Source of the DNA: Woeseiaceae bacterium
GTDB taxonomy: Bacteria; Pseudomonadota; Gammaproteobacteria; Steroidobacterales; Woeseiaceae
Direction of reading: 5' to 3'
Assembly: GCA_029246105.1 (NCBI GenBank)
Contig: JAQWOA010000032.1
Span: 1-43,702, forward strand
DNA: 43,702 nt
In this document: positions 10,512-19,231 of the stretch, piece after piece
How positions within the stretch are numbered: the stretch's first letter is position 1
Layout: each line of letters starts with the position of its first letter
The notes under the pieces: model-generated
Told to the model about the DNA's origin: nothing
What the model saw: the letters and a program-made list of their open reading frames with translations, nothing else
Database searches by the model: none
Translations under genes and position numbers: made by a program

Positions 10512-12119
10512 ATGTATTTGCGCTCCCTGATTTACCTAATCCTGATTTTTTGTATGTCTGTCAATGCACAGGTACCCATTTCACAAGGCACAAATTTTTC
10601 TGTCGATGTGGCGAAAGACGGTCGCCTAGCAATTGATCTAAGAGGTAATATCTGGATAGTGCCGAGCAATGGTGGCAAATCATGGCAACTCACTCAGAAT
10701 CTAAAATCTGCAAAACGTCCTCGCTGGTCACCTAACAATAAACAACTTGCCTATTCCGATGTCATAGATGGTCGCCAAGGTATCTGGCTAATTGAAGTTG
10801 ATACTGGCCAAACAAAAAGCCTGAGCTTAAATTTCCAAATGGACATCTATCCTACTTGGCATCCAGATGCTCAACGGGTGTTATATTCATCGGACACCAA
10901 TGATGACGGATATGACTTGTGGGAAATTGATATTTCATCCGGCTTACGCTGGCAGGTCAGCAATCTTCCAGGCGATGAAATAGAAGGTGCTTGGTCACAC
11001 GATGGACGAGATCTCATATACGTACATCATCAGGATGGCCAATGGTCGTTGATGTTGAGGCGTCATGCACAACCTGATGAAACCTTACTTAGTACGAAAA
11101 ATAAAATTGCAGCGCCAACATGGCGTCCAGACGGTAGCTTAATTACTTTCTTCGAAACCAATGCAACAAGCACCAGCATTAAGATGGTTATACTATCCCA
11201 GCCTCGCCTAGTCCGGATGTATGCATCAAACGAACAATTCTTCGCATCACCGATCAAGTGGTTAGATCGTCAGCGAATGATCTACACAGCTGACGGTCAA
11301 ATTAAGCAACGACTATTTAACTCCAGGTCGTCAAATCCCTTATATTTTCAAACAACTATCTATCCAGATATCAATAAGATTGATCAACGCGAACGCCCAA
11401 AACTTCAATGGTTTGATGAGCCGCGAGGGCAACTCGTTATTCGAGCAGCCAGGTTGTTTGATGGCATCACTCCCGGATATCAGTACAAAAAAGACATACT
11501 AATATCAGGTGGCCGTATAACAGCGATAGAAGAATATAAAAATTGGCCAACATTAATTGTCATCGACATGGGCGATCTAACAATTCTTCCAGGACTTATC
11601 GATGCTGACGCCCTGTTACCAGAAAAGCTATCATCAAGTGATGGTCCAGACCTCTTAACAATGGGAATAACAACAATAGTCGGAAGCCACCCAGATCATA
11701 ATCAACTCAGTAAACTCTGGGCTGGAAAAGAAATTCCTGGTCCTCGATTTCTAAACGCTGAAAAATGGCAAATGTTATTGACTCTCAAATCCGAAATCGA
11801 TGTCACAGCAGCTGTTATTACAAGTAAAGAAGTAGAACTCCTGAGCGGTAAGGCGCTAGCAAAACAAATTAGAGCAATGCAGATTGCTGGCCTGACACCA
11901 GAACAAACCTTCCGTGGTATGGGAATTAACGCTGCAGCGGCCGTTCAAGCTGATCCTTATCTCGGTCGAATTGCAACTGGTACGGCTGCAGACTTTATAT
12001 TTGTAGATGGCGATCCTTTGGCCGACGTAATGAACGTACTAAATGTGCTTGCCGTATTGCGAAACGGTCGCTTGTACAGCATATCTGGATTGAATGATCG
12101 AGCAAAAAACGTAGAATAA
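10512..12119 (+). CDS. exported beta-propeller protein with degenerate amidohydrolase domain
   Basis: A 535-residue protein with a signal peptide (about residues 1-19, cleavage after VNA). Next comes a TolB-like PD40 propeller (about 25-290) with repeated SPNNKQLAYS, HPDAQRVLYSS and RPDGSLITF strands. The end is amidohydrolase-like: RAARLFDGI near 312-320, LPGLIDAD near 360-367 and AADFIFVDGDPLADV near 492-506. In active amidohydrolases LPGLID is followed by an HxH metal motif. Here it reads DADA, and the barrel is only about half the normal length, so metal catalysis is unlikely. A good Shine-Dalgarno (AAGGGTG) precedes the ATG, and the reading frame is long and intact. Function unknown; periplasmic binding or scaffolding is possible. 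Confidence 0.75.
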   Translation: MYLRSLIYLILIFCMSVNAQVPISQGTNFSVDVAKDGRLAIDLRGNIWIVPSNGGKSWQLTQNLKSAKRPRWSPNNKQLAYSDVIDGRQGIWLIEVDTGQTKSLSLNFQMDIYPTWHPDAQRVLYSSDTNDDGYDLWEIDISSGLRWQVSNLPGDEIEGAWSHDGRDLIYVHHQDGQWSLMLRRHAQPDETLLSTKNKIAAPTWRPDGSLITFFETNATSTSIKMVILSQPRLVRMYASNEQFFASPIKWLDRQRMIYTADGQIKQRLFNSRSSNPLYFQTTIYPDINKIDQRERPKLQWFDEPRGQLVIRAARLFDGITPGYQYKKDILISGGRITAIEEYKNWPTLIVIDMGDLTILPGLIDADALLPEKLSSSDGPDLLTMGITTIVGSHPDHNQLSKLWAGKEIPGPRFLNAEKWQMLLTLKSEIDVTAAVITSKEVELLSGKALAKQIRAMQIAGLTPEQTFRGMGINAAAAVQADPYLGRIATGTAADFIFVDGDPLADVMNVLNVLAVLRNGRLYSISGLNDRAKNVE

Positions 12120-12205
12120 TTTAAGTACAAAGGCTAGAAATAGGGACCATTTCATATCATATACATAAATTAGGGATTATTATATTTCATTAAACACGAA
12201 TTAAT

Positions 12206-13000
12206 CTAACTAACGAAACCATCCAGTTCGGACAAGTATTTTGCATGTAATGAAGGATTTGCCGCTAGTGCCGAACGAGTAGTTAAATCCAGCTTATCAC
12301 CATTGAGATTGGTAAAAACTCCGCCCGCCTCAGTCACAATTACCGACAAAGCAGCTATATCCAAGATATTGACGTCAGATTCTATTACTGCTTCAATTTT
12401 TCCAGCAGCTAACAGATGATAGTGATAAAAATCACCATAACCTCGAATTCGGTCTGCTCTCTGTACAATGCTTCCTAGTGCAGACCAGTAATCACTTTTT
12501 GCTAGAGATTTTAAATTACCTGTCGATACTGCAGCACGTTCAGGATCATCGATATTACTAACCTGAAGTCGCTGACCGTTTAACCATGCACCTTGTCCTT
12601 TTAAAGCCCATGCAAGTTCATCCATCATCGTGCCGCTGGAAACACCCAATATCAGCTCACCATTATGCATTAGCGCGATCTGAGTTGAGAAAAAAGGATA
12701 TTGACGAACAAATCCCTTAGTACCGTCGATCGGATCAATTAACCAGAGATATTCGGCATCAAGATTATTCTGGCCAGTTTCTTCTCCATAAAAGCCATGC
12801 TCCGGATAAGTCTTGATAATAAGGTCGCGAATGGCCTCCTCGCATTCAATATCTGCTTGTGTAACTGGCGTCATGTCAGCCTTAGTGGTGACTGTAAAAT
12901 TACCAGCGAAATAACTGCGACTTATATCAGCCGCTTTATTCGCTGCTACCAACGCAATTTTGAGAAATTCCGAATTGTTTTGTGTATTAATGACTTTCAC
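12206..13000 (-). CDS. inositol monophosphatase family protein, probably HisN-type histidinol-phosphatase
   Basis: A Mg2+-dependent, Li+-sensitive-type phosphatase of 264 residues. Metal-binding motifs are GEETG (about 75-79) and DPIDGTKGF (about 91-99), with a later LDIAALSVIVTEAGGVF block (about 212-226) in which the usual WD is LD. The GYGDFYHYHLLAAGKIEAVIE segment resembles histidinol-phosphatase HisN more than CysQ or SuhB, but the substrate cannot be decided by eye. The start is GTG. It is convergent with the gene at 10512-12119 and divergent from the corrinoid adenosyltransferase, so there is no operon context to help. Confidence 0.8.
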   Translation of the reverse strand: MKVINTQNNSEFLKIALVAANKAADISRSYFAGNFTVTTKADMTPVTQADIECEEAIRDLIIKTYPEHGFYGEETGQNNLDAEYLWLIDPIDGTKGFVRQYPFFSTQIALMHNGELILGVSSGTMMDELAWALKGQGAWLNGQRLQVSNIDDPERAAVSTGNLKSLAKSDYWSALGSIVQRADRIRGYGDFYHYHLLAAGKIEAVIESDVNILDIAALSVIVTEAGGVFTNLNGDKLDLTTRSALAANPSLHAKYLSELDGFVS

Positions 13001-13113
13001 CTTGTCACTCGATCCTAATATTCATTATATAAAACGTAACTATGGCCGCTACAGTCCAGAGAAACAAGCATCATGTCTTGACAGAAGATCAGGGCCTACT
13101 TATCGTCATGATT

Positions 13114-13662
13114 ATGGGCAATAGACTTAGCAAAATTTACACTCGCACCGGTGACGATGGAACAACAGGACTTGGCGATGGTAGCCGAGTTGCAAAAGAT
13201 TCCATTCGCGTCGAAGCCTTTGGCACTGTCGATGAAGCAAACTCAGCAATTGGTTTAGTATTAGCAAACAAGAATGTTCCTGATAAAATTTGTGATTGCC
13301 TTATCGAGATCCAGCATGACTTATTTGAACTCGGTGGCGAACTCTGTATTCCAGGTCACATTGCAATACATCAAAAATTCATTGATCGACTTGAGTCAGA
13401 CCTAGATGAATTTAATAAAGATCTGCCAATGCTCAAAGAATTTATATTACCAGGTGGCGGCCCAGCAGCAGCAAGCTGTCATCTTGCGCGGACGATTGTA
13501 CGTCGCGCAGAACGCCGCGTAGGTACGCTTGCGAATATCGAAGAAGTTCGTTTAGAAACAAGAAAATACCTAAATCGACTTTCTGACTTTTTATTCGTAA
13601 TTGCACGCGTACTTGCCCGTATCGAATCCGGCCAAGAAGTTCTATGGGACCGCAAAAGATAG
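13114..13662 (+). CDS. PduO-type cob(I)alamin adenosyltransferase
   Basis: Transfers the adenosyl group of ATP to cob(I)alamin, making adenosylcobalamin. The N-terminal ATP-binding loop reads KIYTRTGDDGTTGLGDG. The second signature LPGGGPAAASCHLARTIVRRAERR is split across about residues 110-133, with the usual helix ending NRLSDFLFVIAR. I chose the ATG at 13114 (182 residues) because family members begin MGxRLSKIYTRTGD. An in-frame ATG at 13042 would add 24 residues with no family resemblance. No cobalamin synthesis or transport genes are in this window, so salvage of imported corrinoid is a guess. Confidence 0.9.
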   Translation: MGNRLSKIYTRTGDDGTTGLGDGSRVAKDSIRVEAFGTVDEANSAIGLVLANKNVPDKICDCLIEIQHDLFELGGELCIPGHIAIHQKFIDRLESDLDEFNKDLPMLKEFILPGGGPAAASCHLARTIVRRAERRVGTLANIEEVRLETRKYLNRLSDFLFVIARVLARIESGQEVLWDRKR

Positions 13663-13790
13663 AGTTCACTCGTAGATTTGGATAAATTAAAGTTTACTGC
13701 TGAATCAAATCACATGTAATTTTTTTGTAAAAAATCTAAAAAACTAAGTCAGCCTAAAATAGACCAGCCTAATCCAATTTATCGTTATAA

Positions 13791-14723
13791 TTAACGCGTA
13801 AAACCATACAAGGTAAGCATTGCAATTATGACGGCCCAAATAAACAACAGGCGAAATACAAGCTTATTAGCCGCCATCGCACCACGAATTCCACGTTCAT
13901 TAATTGATTCATTGCTATTATCTTGAAGTGACAATGCTGCTATACCAACTCGAGCCAGAAGATGCTCACTATGTTCCGATATCGTTGCATTACGATCTTC
14001 CATTGGTGCGCGAAATGCCGCAATCGCATTATCCGCATGGCCCGCAGTCGCGTAGCCCAGAGCAGTAAGTCGAGCCGGCACCCATACTATGAGTCCATGC
14101 AAGAATTCCACTGCGTTACGAATTCGAGCCATATCACCACCAGATTCTTCTTCAAGTGCCATAATAATCACAGCTCGGCGACGAACGAGATCTGTGACGC
14201 GATAAGTCCAAGCGGCTAGAGGCCCGATCGAGCCCGCAAATGCGCCCATAAAGACGAACCAAAACACTACTGTGAATAAGCGATTATTTGCTTGCACGCA
14301 GATAGCTTCCTCAACACGAACGATCCGTTCATGTGAATCAGTAGGAACTTCATCTTCAATAATGGCTTTCACAGCAATTTTTATTTGTTTTTCATCCTCG
14401 GTCTTGAGTGCTTTACAGTACTCGTCAACTTCTTCACCAATATCTTTCGGTCCAATCGAGAAAAAAAGTATAATTACTGAGAGAATTAAATATGTAAAAC
14501 CTCTCAAAGTATCTCCAAGGCTATATACAATTATGAATATGGGCAGCGCCAACAGTATGATTATGATCATTACTAAAATAGTCGCGGGCCAACTTACTAG
14601 CTGACCTGCTCGACGAAATCCAACATCAATAATTCGATCTAGCCAATACATACGGCGCCAGTGAAAGAATCGTGTTGCCAGTCGCTCGATAATGAGTCCA
14701 ATAAGTAAAGCAATGAGATGCAT
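13791..14723 (-). CDS. ampE: AmpE-like membrane protein
   Basis: A 310-residue inner-membrane protein. It begins with a segment at residues 1-15 and an ER-LATRFFHWRR motif typical of AmpE, followed by a hydrophobic pair at about 45-90, a cytoplasmic loop and helices near 150-170, 205-220 and 285-308. In enterobacteria ampDE affects beta-lactamase induction, and the molecular role of AmpE is unsettled. Its ATG overlaps the AmpD stop (TAATG), indicating translational coupling. No ampC or ampR is present in this window. Confidence 0.88.
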   Translation of the reverse strand: MHLIALLIGLIIERLATRFFHWRRMYWLDRIIDVGFRRAGQLVSWPATILVMIIIILLALPIFIIVYSLGDTLRGFTYLILSVIILFFSIGPKDIGEEVDEYCKALKTEDEKQIKIAVKAIIEDEVPTDSHERIVRVEEAICVQANNRLFTVVFWFVFMGAFAGSIGPLAAWTYRVTDLVRRRAVIIMALEEESGGDMARIRNAVEFLHGLIVWVPARLTALGYATAGHADNAIAAFRAPMEDRNATISEHSEHLLARVGIAALSLQDNSNESINERGIRGAMAANKLVFRLLFIWAVIIAMLTLYGFTR

Positions 14724-15319
14724 TAGTTATTTTTCTCTTCTAATTTTTCAAATTCATCATATAAGCGTAACCAGTCAAAAGCAGGTCCCGGATCACTTTT
14801 CCGCCCTTGAGCAATATCTGAATGGCCAACAATTTCACGCATTGTCAGTTGTGGGTAGGTCACCATCAGAGCCTTAAGAACAGCAGACAAAACACTGTAT
14901 TGACGATCGTCATAGTTAGTATCATCCTCACCCTCCAACTCTATGCCAATCGAAAAGTCATTACATCTCGTACGGCCGCGAAAATGTGATTGGCCAGCAT
15001 GCCACGCTCGTTCATTAAAGGGTACGAACTGCAAAAGTCCGCCATCACGCCGAATAAGCAAGTGTGCAGAAACCTCCAATCCGCGGATCTCAGTAAAGTA
15101 CGAGTGTGCATCCCAATCAAGTCTATTTAAAAATAAATTCTCTATTTCTGGGCCGCCAAATTGGCCTGGAGGCAGACTAATGCCATGTAATACGATAAAT
15201 TCGATGGCTCCATCGCTTGGCCGCAAGTCTCTGTTTGGACTTAGGCACAACTTGGCTTGATTAATTAATCCAGTTTTCGGATTCAATATAAAGTCGCCAG
15301 TCATGATAACTTCAGGCAT
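14723..15319 (-). CDS. ampD: 1,6-anhydro-N-acetylmuramyl-L-alanine amidase AmpD
   Basis: A cytoplasmic zinc amidase that cleaves the stem peptide from anhydro-muropeptides during wall recycling; its product route leads to AnmK (4541-5638). The 198-residue sequence is an Amidase_2 domain with zinc/catalytic motifs VLHGIS (His, about 44-47), an ELEG segment in the middle and VGHSDIAQGRKSDPGPAFDW near 164-183. AmpD ends in the usual short tail. Start options are ATG 15319 and ATG 15304. The start codon lies only 12 bases (or 27) from the divergent rsmE start. It is co-transcribed with ampE. Confidence 0.95.
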   Translation of the reverse strand: MPEVIMTGDFILNPKTGLINQAKLCLSPNRDLRPSDGAIEFIVLHGISLPPGQFGGPEIENLFLNRLDWDAHSYFTEIRGLEVSAHLLIRRDGGLLQFVPFNERAWHAGQSHFRGRTRCNDFSIGIELEGEDDTNYDDRQYSVLSAVLKALMVTYPQLTMREIVGHSDIAQGRKSDPGPAFDWLRLYDEFEKLEEKNN

Positions 15320-15331
15320 GATTTCAAAAGC

Positions 15332-16066
15332 ATGAATACGAGGCTATTTGTTTCTGGCACATTGATCAACGATGCAGAGTTGAAACTTGACGGTGATCGA
15401 GCAAAATATCTCGGCAAAGTTCTTCGTGCACGCATCGGTGAAACATTGATAATATTCAATGGAGACGGCCCAGAATGGCCTGCCACAATTACAAAAATTG
15501 GCAAGAATAGTGTCAATCTTATGCTTGGGAAGAGTATTGAGCCAGGCACTGAATCGCCTCTTAAAATTCATCTTGTACAGGGCATATCGCGCAGTGAACG
15601 CATGGATTTCGTCGTGCAAAAAGCGACTGAGCTCGGTGTTAAAAGAATTACACCAATATTGACTGAATACGGCGTCGTCAAATTAAAATATGATCGGGCC
15701 GAAAAACGGCGAGACCACTGGCAAAAAATTGCAACAAGTGCATGCGAACAATCGGGTCGCACGCGTCAGCCGTTGATTGACGAACCAATTCCTTTGAAGC
15801 GCTGGCTCGAAAAAAAACCACTAAAATTCGATACTGAAGTTATTCTTTCACCTAATGCCACTTCACCACTAGCTCTGATTCCGGCACCTAAAACCAAAAT
15901 CTGCGTTCTAATTGGTCCGGAGGGAGGTTTTAGCGAGACAGAATACAAAAATGCCAAATCTTCTGGATTTCGTGCCGTATCTATGGGACCGCGAGTATTA
16001 CGCACAGAATCAGCAGCTATAACAGCGCTCTCAATTTTACAGTCAAGGTGGGGTGATTTGTGCTAA
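15332..16066 (+). CDS. rsmE: 16S rRNA (uracil-1498-N3)-methyltransferase
   Basis: A SPOUT-class methyltransferase modifying U1498 of 16S rRNA. At 244 residues it has the family length, an N-terminal PUA-like part (about 1-70) and a SPOUT domain with the SAM-binding knot loop IGPEGGFSETE (about 193-203) and LRTESAA near the C-terminus (about 224-230). It is divergent from ampD with 12 bases between start codons, so its promoter probably lies within ampD. gshB follows on the same strand after about 125 bases. Confidence 0.95.
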   Translation: MNTRLFVSGTLINDAELKLDGDRAKYLGKVLRARIGETLIIFNGDGPEWPATITKIGKNSVNLMLGKSIEPGTESPLKIHLVQGISRSERMDFVVQKATELGVKRITPILTEYGVVKLKYDRAEKRRDHWQKIATSACEQSGRTRQPLIDEPIPLKRWLEKKPLKFDTEVILSPNATSPLALIPAPKTKICVLIGPEGGFSETEYKNAKSSGFRAVSMGPRVLRTESAAITALSILQSRWGDLC

Positions 16067-16191
16067 AAAATAAGTCATGTTTGCAAGAATACACTCCAGA
16101 GTAACTTCATTATGAGAATTCCGATGCTTGCAACGGATTTCACGGTATAGTTGACTGCTTTCGTTTTAAATAACTCCTGAAGAACACCGCG

Positions 16192-17148
16192 ATGGTAGAA
16201 AATCCCTTAAAAGTTGGCATTGTTCTTGATCCGATCAAATCGATAACGCCAAAAAAAGACTCTTCACTCGCTATGCTGCTTGAAGCAACTCGTCGTGGCG
16301 CAGAACTACATTATTTTGAGCAAAGAAATTTGCGCATGCTCTCCGGAAAAGCTATCGGTATGTCAACGCGCCTCACAGTTCGTGACAGTGATAAAGATTG
16401 GTTCGATCTCGGCAAGCAGCAAGAAATTAATCTGGGTGATTTAGACGTGATTCTAATGCGCAAGGACCCGCCCTTTGACATGGAGTACATCTACACTACT
16501 TACATACTAGATCAAGCAAGCCTCGCTGGCGCACTAATCATTAATAAACCGCAAGCTTTACGTGATATGAATGAAAAAGCTTACACAGCCAGATTTCCAG
16601 AATGCACTCCAATAACGCTCGTTACGCAGTCTATAAATGAAATGAAATTCTTCCTCGCTGAGCATAAAAAGATTGTAGTTAAACCTCTGGATGGAATGGG
16701 TGGGAAATCTATTTTCGTAGTGCAAGAAGGTGATAATAACGCCAATGTTATTTTCGAAACGCTCACAAATAGTGGGCAATGCTTTGCAATGGCACAGGTT
16801 TTTATTCCAGAAATTACGGAAGGTGATAAGCGCATTTTATTAATCAATGGAAAACCAATCCCCTATGCACTCGCCCGTATTCCAGCCGGCGATGACAACC
16901 GTGGCAATATTGTGGCTGGGGCTAAGACAAGAGGTCAGGAGCTTTCGTCTACAGATCTTCAAATTTGTGAACGGGTGGGTCCAGTCCTCAAAAAACAAGG
17001 TGTATTATTCGCGGGCATCGATGTTATAGGTGACTATATGACTGAGATAAACGTAACAAGCCCAACGGGCATCCGCGAACTAGATCGGCAATTTAATCTC
17101 AATATTGCAGGTTTAATGTTTGATGCGATTGAACGCGCTCTTCCATAA
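16192..17148 (+). CDS. gshB: glutathione synthase
   Basis: An ATP-grasp enzyme joining gamma-glutamylcysteine to glycine, the last step of glutathione synthesis. The 318-residue protein has the family N-terminus KVGIVLDPI, MRKDPPFDMEYIYTTYIL (about 90-107), the ATP-grasp KPLDGMGGKSIF segment (about 163-174) and the ending EINVTSPTGIREL. Glutathione is also the cofactor for the formaldehyde dehydrogenase at 9240-10349. The order rsmE, gshB, yqgE, ruvX is an old gammaproteobacterial arrangement, though gaps here (over 70 bases) suggest separate promoters. Confidence 0.96.
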   Translation: MVENPLKVGIVLDPIKSITPKKDSSLAMLLEATRRGAELHYFEQRNLRMLSGKAIGMSTRLTVRDSDKDWFDLGKQQEINLGDLDVILMRKDPPFDMEYIYTTYILDQASLAGALIINKPQALRDMNEKAYTARFPECTPITLVTQSINEMKFFLAEHKKIVVKPLDGMGGKSIFVVQEGDNNANVIFETLTNSGQCFAMAQVFIPEITEGDKRILLINGKPIPYALARIPAGDDNRGNIVAGAKTRGQELSSTDLQICERVGPVLKKQGVLFAGIDVIGDYMTEINVTSPTGIRELDRQFNLNIAGLMFDAIERALP

Positions 17149-17221
17149 GCGGGCGACTAAATATGACATCATGTATTGCAAGTACAAATCGTTACTTAAT
17201 AACTAATAACTAAACTAACTT

Positions 17222-17818
17222 GTGTCTTGGGGCATGAGCGAAGATACTAAGATTATGGATTTAGGAAGATCACTTACAAATCAACTACTTATAGCCATGC
17301 CTGGCATGAAAGATCCTAATTTCAACTCGACAGTCACTTTAATCTGTGAACATAATGATGATGGCGCACTCGGAATTATCATAAACCGTCCACTAAATCT
17401 GAAACTCTCCAGCCTTCTCGATCAACTTTCAGTCAAAGACGTCGACCCAATCGTCGCAAATAACCCCATCGTGTCCGGAGGACCCATTGGCGCCGAACGT
17501 GGATTCGTCTTACATAATAAAACACAAAGCTTTAAAAATACGATTTCAGTTTCTGATGATATTCAATTAACCTTATCGCGTGATGTTATCGAAGCAATGG
17601 CGACGGGTGTTGGCCCACAAAAATCACTAATTGCAATTGGTTATGCCGGATGGGATTCAGGACAACTAGAAGAAGAAATACTGACTAACTTCTGGCTTAA
17701 CGTCACAGCAACTCCTGAATTGGTTTTCAATACACCATTTGTGGATCGATGGAATTCGGCAGCACATCTTCTGGGAGTTGATCTCGCAAGTGTTTCGCTG
17801 GAAGCTGGTCACGCCTGA
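17222..17818 (+). CDS. yqgE: YqgE/AlgH family protein
   Basis: A protein of uncertain function, 198 residues as drawn. The family core is clear: NQLLIAMPGMKDPNFNSTV (about 20-38), GALGIIINRPL, SGGPIGAERGFVLH and the late IGYAGWDSGQLEEEI. The start is uncertain: GTG at 17222, ATG at 17234 or ATG at 17255. None has a clear Shine-Dalgarno, and the 17255 start is nearest to the family's usual N-terminal length. It is tightly followed by ruvX, the standard pairing. A pseudomonad paralogue name, AlgH, refers to alginate regulation, which should not be assumed here. Confidence 0.9.
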   Translation: MSWGMSEDTKIMDLGRSLTNQLLIAMPGMKDPNFNSTVTLICEHNDDGALGIIINRPLNLKLSSLLDQLSVKDVDPIVANNPIVSGGPIGAERGFVLHNKTQSFKNTISVSDDIQLTLSRDVIEAMATGVGPQKSLIAIGYAGWDSGQLEEEILTNFWLNVTATPELVFNTPFVDRWNSAAHLLGVDLASVSLEAGHA

Positions 17819-17819
17819 T

Positions 17820-18245
17820 TTGTCGAAATACAGAACAATTCTTGTATTCGATTTTGGTATCCGCCGGATAGGTGTTGCTATTGGTCAAGATATTACTGGT
17901 ACTGGCTCTCCAGTTGGGGTAGTCAGTAATAGTAATGATGGCGTCGATCATGCAGCGATTAAATCTATCATTCAAGAATGGGATCCGACCAATATCGTTG
18001 TCGGCATGCCCATTCACACCGATGGATCCCCAAGTAAAATGCAAGAAAAAGTCGAATCCTTCATTGAGGAGCTGCGCCGCTACAAACTTGATATTGATAC
18101 AGTCGATGAGCGCTATACCTCAATTGAAGCAAAGAAAGCTCTAAAAATGGCGCGTGCTGCAGGTACGCGTGGCCGTGTATCCAAAGAAATGATAGATAGT
18201 GCTGCTGCAGTATTTATCGCTGAAAGATACCTCTCATCTGGGTAA
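17820..18245 (+). CDS. ruvX: Holliday junction resolvase-like protein RuvX/YqgF
   Basis: An RNase H-fold nuclease family member implicated in pre-16S rRNA 5' processing and/or junction resolution. It has the conserved VFDFGIRRIGVAIG N-terminus with the first catalytic Asp, DERYTSIEA in the middle and IDSAAAVFIAERYL at the end. I place the start at the TTG at 17820, two bases after the yqgE stop, because the 141-residue product then has the family length. An ATG at 17739 in the same frame would overlap yqgE by 80 bases and add 27 unrelated residues. pyrB follows after 11 bases. Confidence 0.85.
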   Translation: MSKYRTILVFDFGIRRIGVAIGQDITGTGSPVGVVSNSNDGVDHAAIKSIIQEWDPTNIVVGMPIHTDGSPSKMQEKVESFIEELRRYKLDIDTVDERYTSIEAKKALKMARAAGTRGRVSKEMIDSAAAVFIAERYLSSG

Positions 18246-18256
18246 AATGCCCTACG

Positions 18257-19231
18257 ATGCAGCCAGACCAAACTAAATTACAGTTCGATAAGAAAGGTAA
18301 CCTGCGACATTTGTTATCGTTAAAAGGTATTGGAGCAGAACTGTTAGTCCAGCTACTAGAGGATGCTGAAAGATACCTTACGGCGCCCGGCACTTTGGCA
18401 GCACGCAGTCAATCTCTTGCTGGTCGCACAATTGGCAATCTCTTTTTTGAGCCCAGTACTCGTACTCGCGCTTCATTTGATCTAGCAGGTCGGCGGCTTG
18501 GTGCTGATGTTTTAAATTTAGATGTGAACACTTCATCGCGTAAGAAAGGCGAGAGTATTCTTGACACGATTTACACTCTAGAGGCTATGCATGTCGATAT
18601 TATGGTTGTTCGTGACGCGAGTGATGGCGTGTCGGCCTATATAGCCCGTAATGTTAATGACCATATCAGCGTTCTAAATGCTGGCGAATCTGATATATCG
18701 CATCCAACACAAGGTTTGCTTGACCTGATGACGATTCGTCAGCATAACGATGACTTCAAAAATATGGCGGTAGCTATTGTTGGTGATATACAACATTCGC
18801 GCGTCGCTATGTCAGCATCTGAAGCGTTGCAGACAATGGGGATTGGAGAGTTAAGACTCGTATCACCAAAAGCTCTGGCGCCCAGTGCAGATCGCTTCCC
18901 AGGAGCTCGTATCGTCGACAATCTGGCAGACGGCCTGAAGGATGCCGATGTTGTCATGGCATTGCGGATACAACGCGAACGTATCGGCAATCTGGATGGG
19001 GTGCCAGGCATTGATGAGTATTTCGCCAACTATGGCATTAGTCATGAAAGCCTTGCATACGCAAAACCTGACGCGATCGTGATGCATCCAGGTCCGATGA
19101 ATCGTGGTATCGAAATTGAGGGCACACTTGCTGATGGCCCACGCTCGGTAATCACAAAACAAGTGACAAATGGCGTTGCAATTCGAATGGCCGTACTTAA
19201 TCACATAGGCAAGATGATGAACACACGGTGA
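18257..19231 (+). CDS. pyrB: aspartate carbamoyltransferase catalytic subunit
   Basis: Condenses carbamoyl phosphate with aspartate, the committed step of pyrimidine synthesis. The 324-residue product has the carbamoyl-phosphate loop FFEPSTRTRASF (about 62-73), HPTQGLLDL (about 152-160) and VMHPGPMNRGIEI near 274-286. It is of the pseudomonad/class A-like long-catalytic-chain type. No pyrI regulatory gene, pyrR or dihydroorotase-like pyrC is beside it. Instead the stop overlaps the PyrK-like start (GTGA), indicating coupling. It is 11 bases after ruvX. Confidence 0.96.
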   Translation: MQPDQTKLQFDKKGNLRHLLSLKGIGAELLVQLLEDAERYLTAPGTLAARSQSLAGRTIGNLFFEPSTRTRASFDLAGRRLGADVLNLDVNTSSRKKGESILDTIYTLEAMHVDIMVVRDASDGVSAYIARNVNDHISVLNAGESDISHPTQGLLDLMTIRQHNDDFKNMAVAIVGDIQHSRVAMSASEALQTMGIGELRLVSPKALAPSADRFPGARIVDNLADGLKDADVVMALRIQRERIGNLDGVPGIDEYFANYGISHESLAYAKPDAIVMHPGPMNRGIEIEGTLADGPRSVITKQVTNGVAIRMAVLNHIGKMMNTR

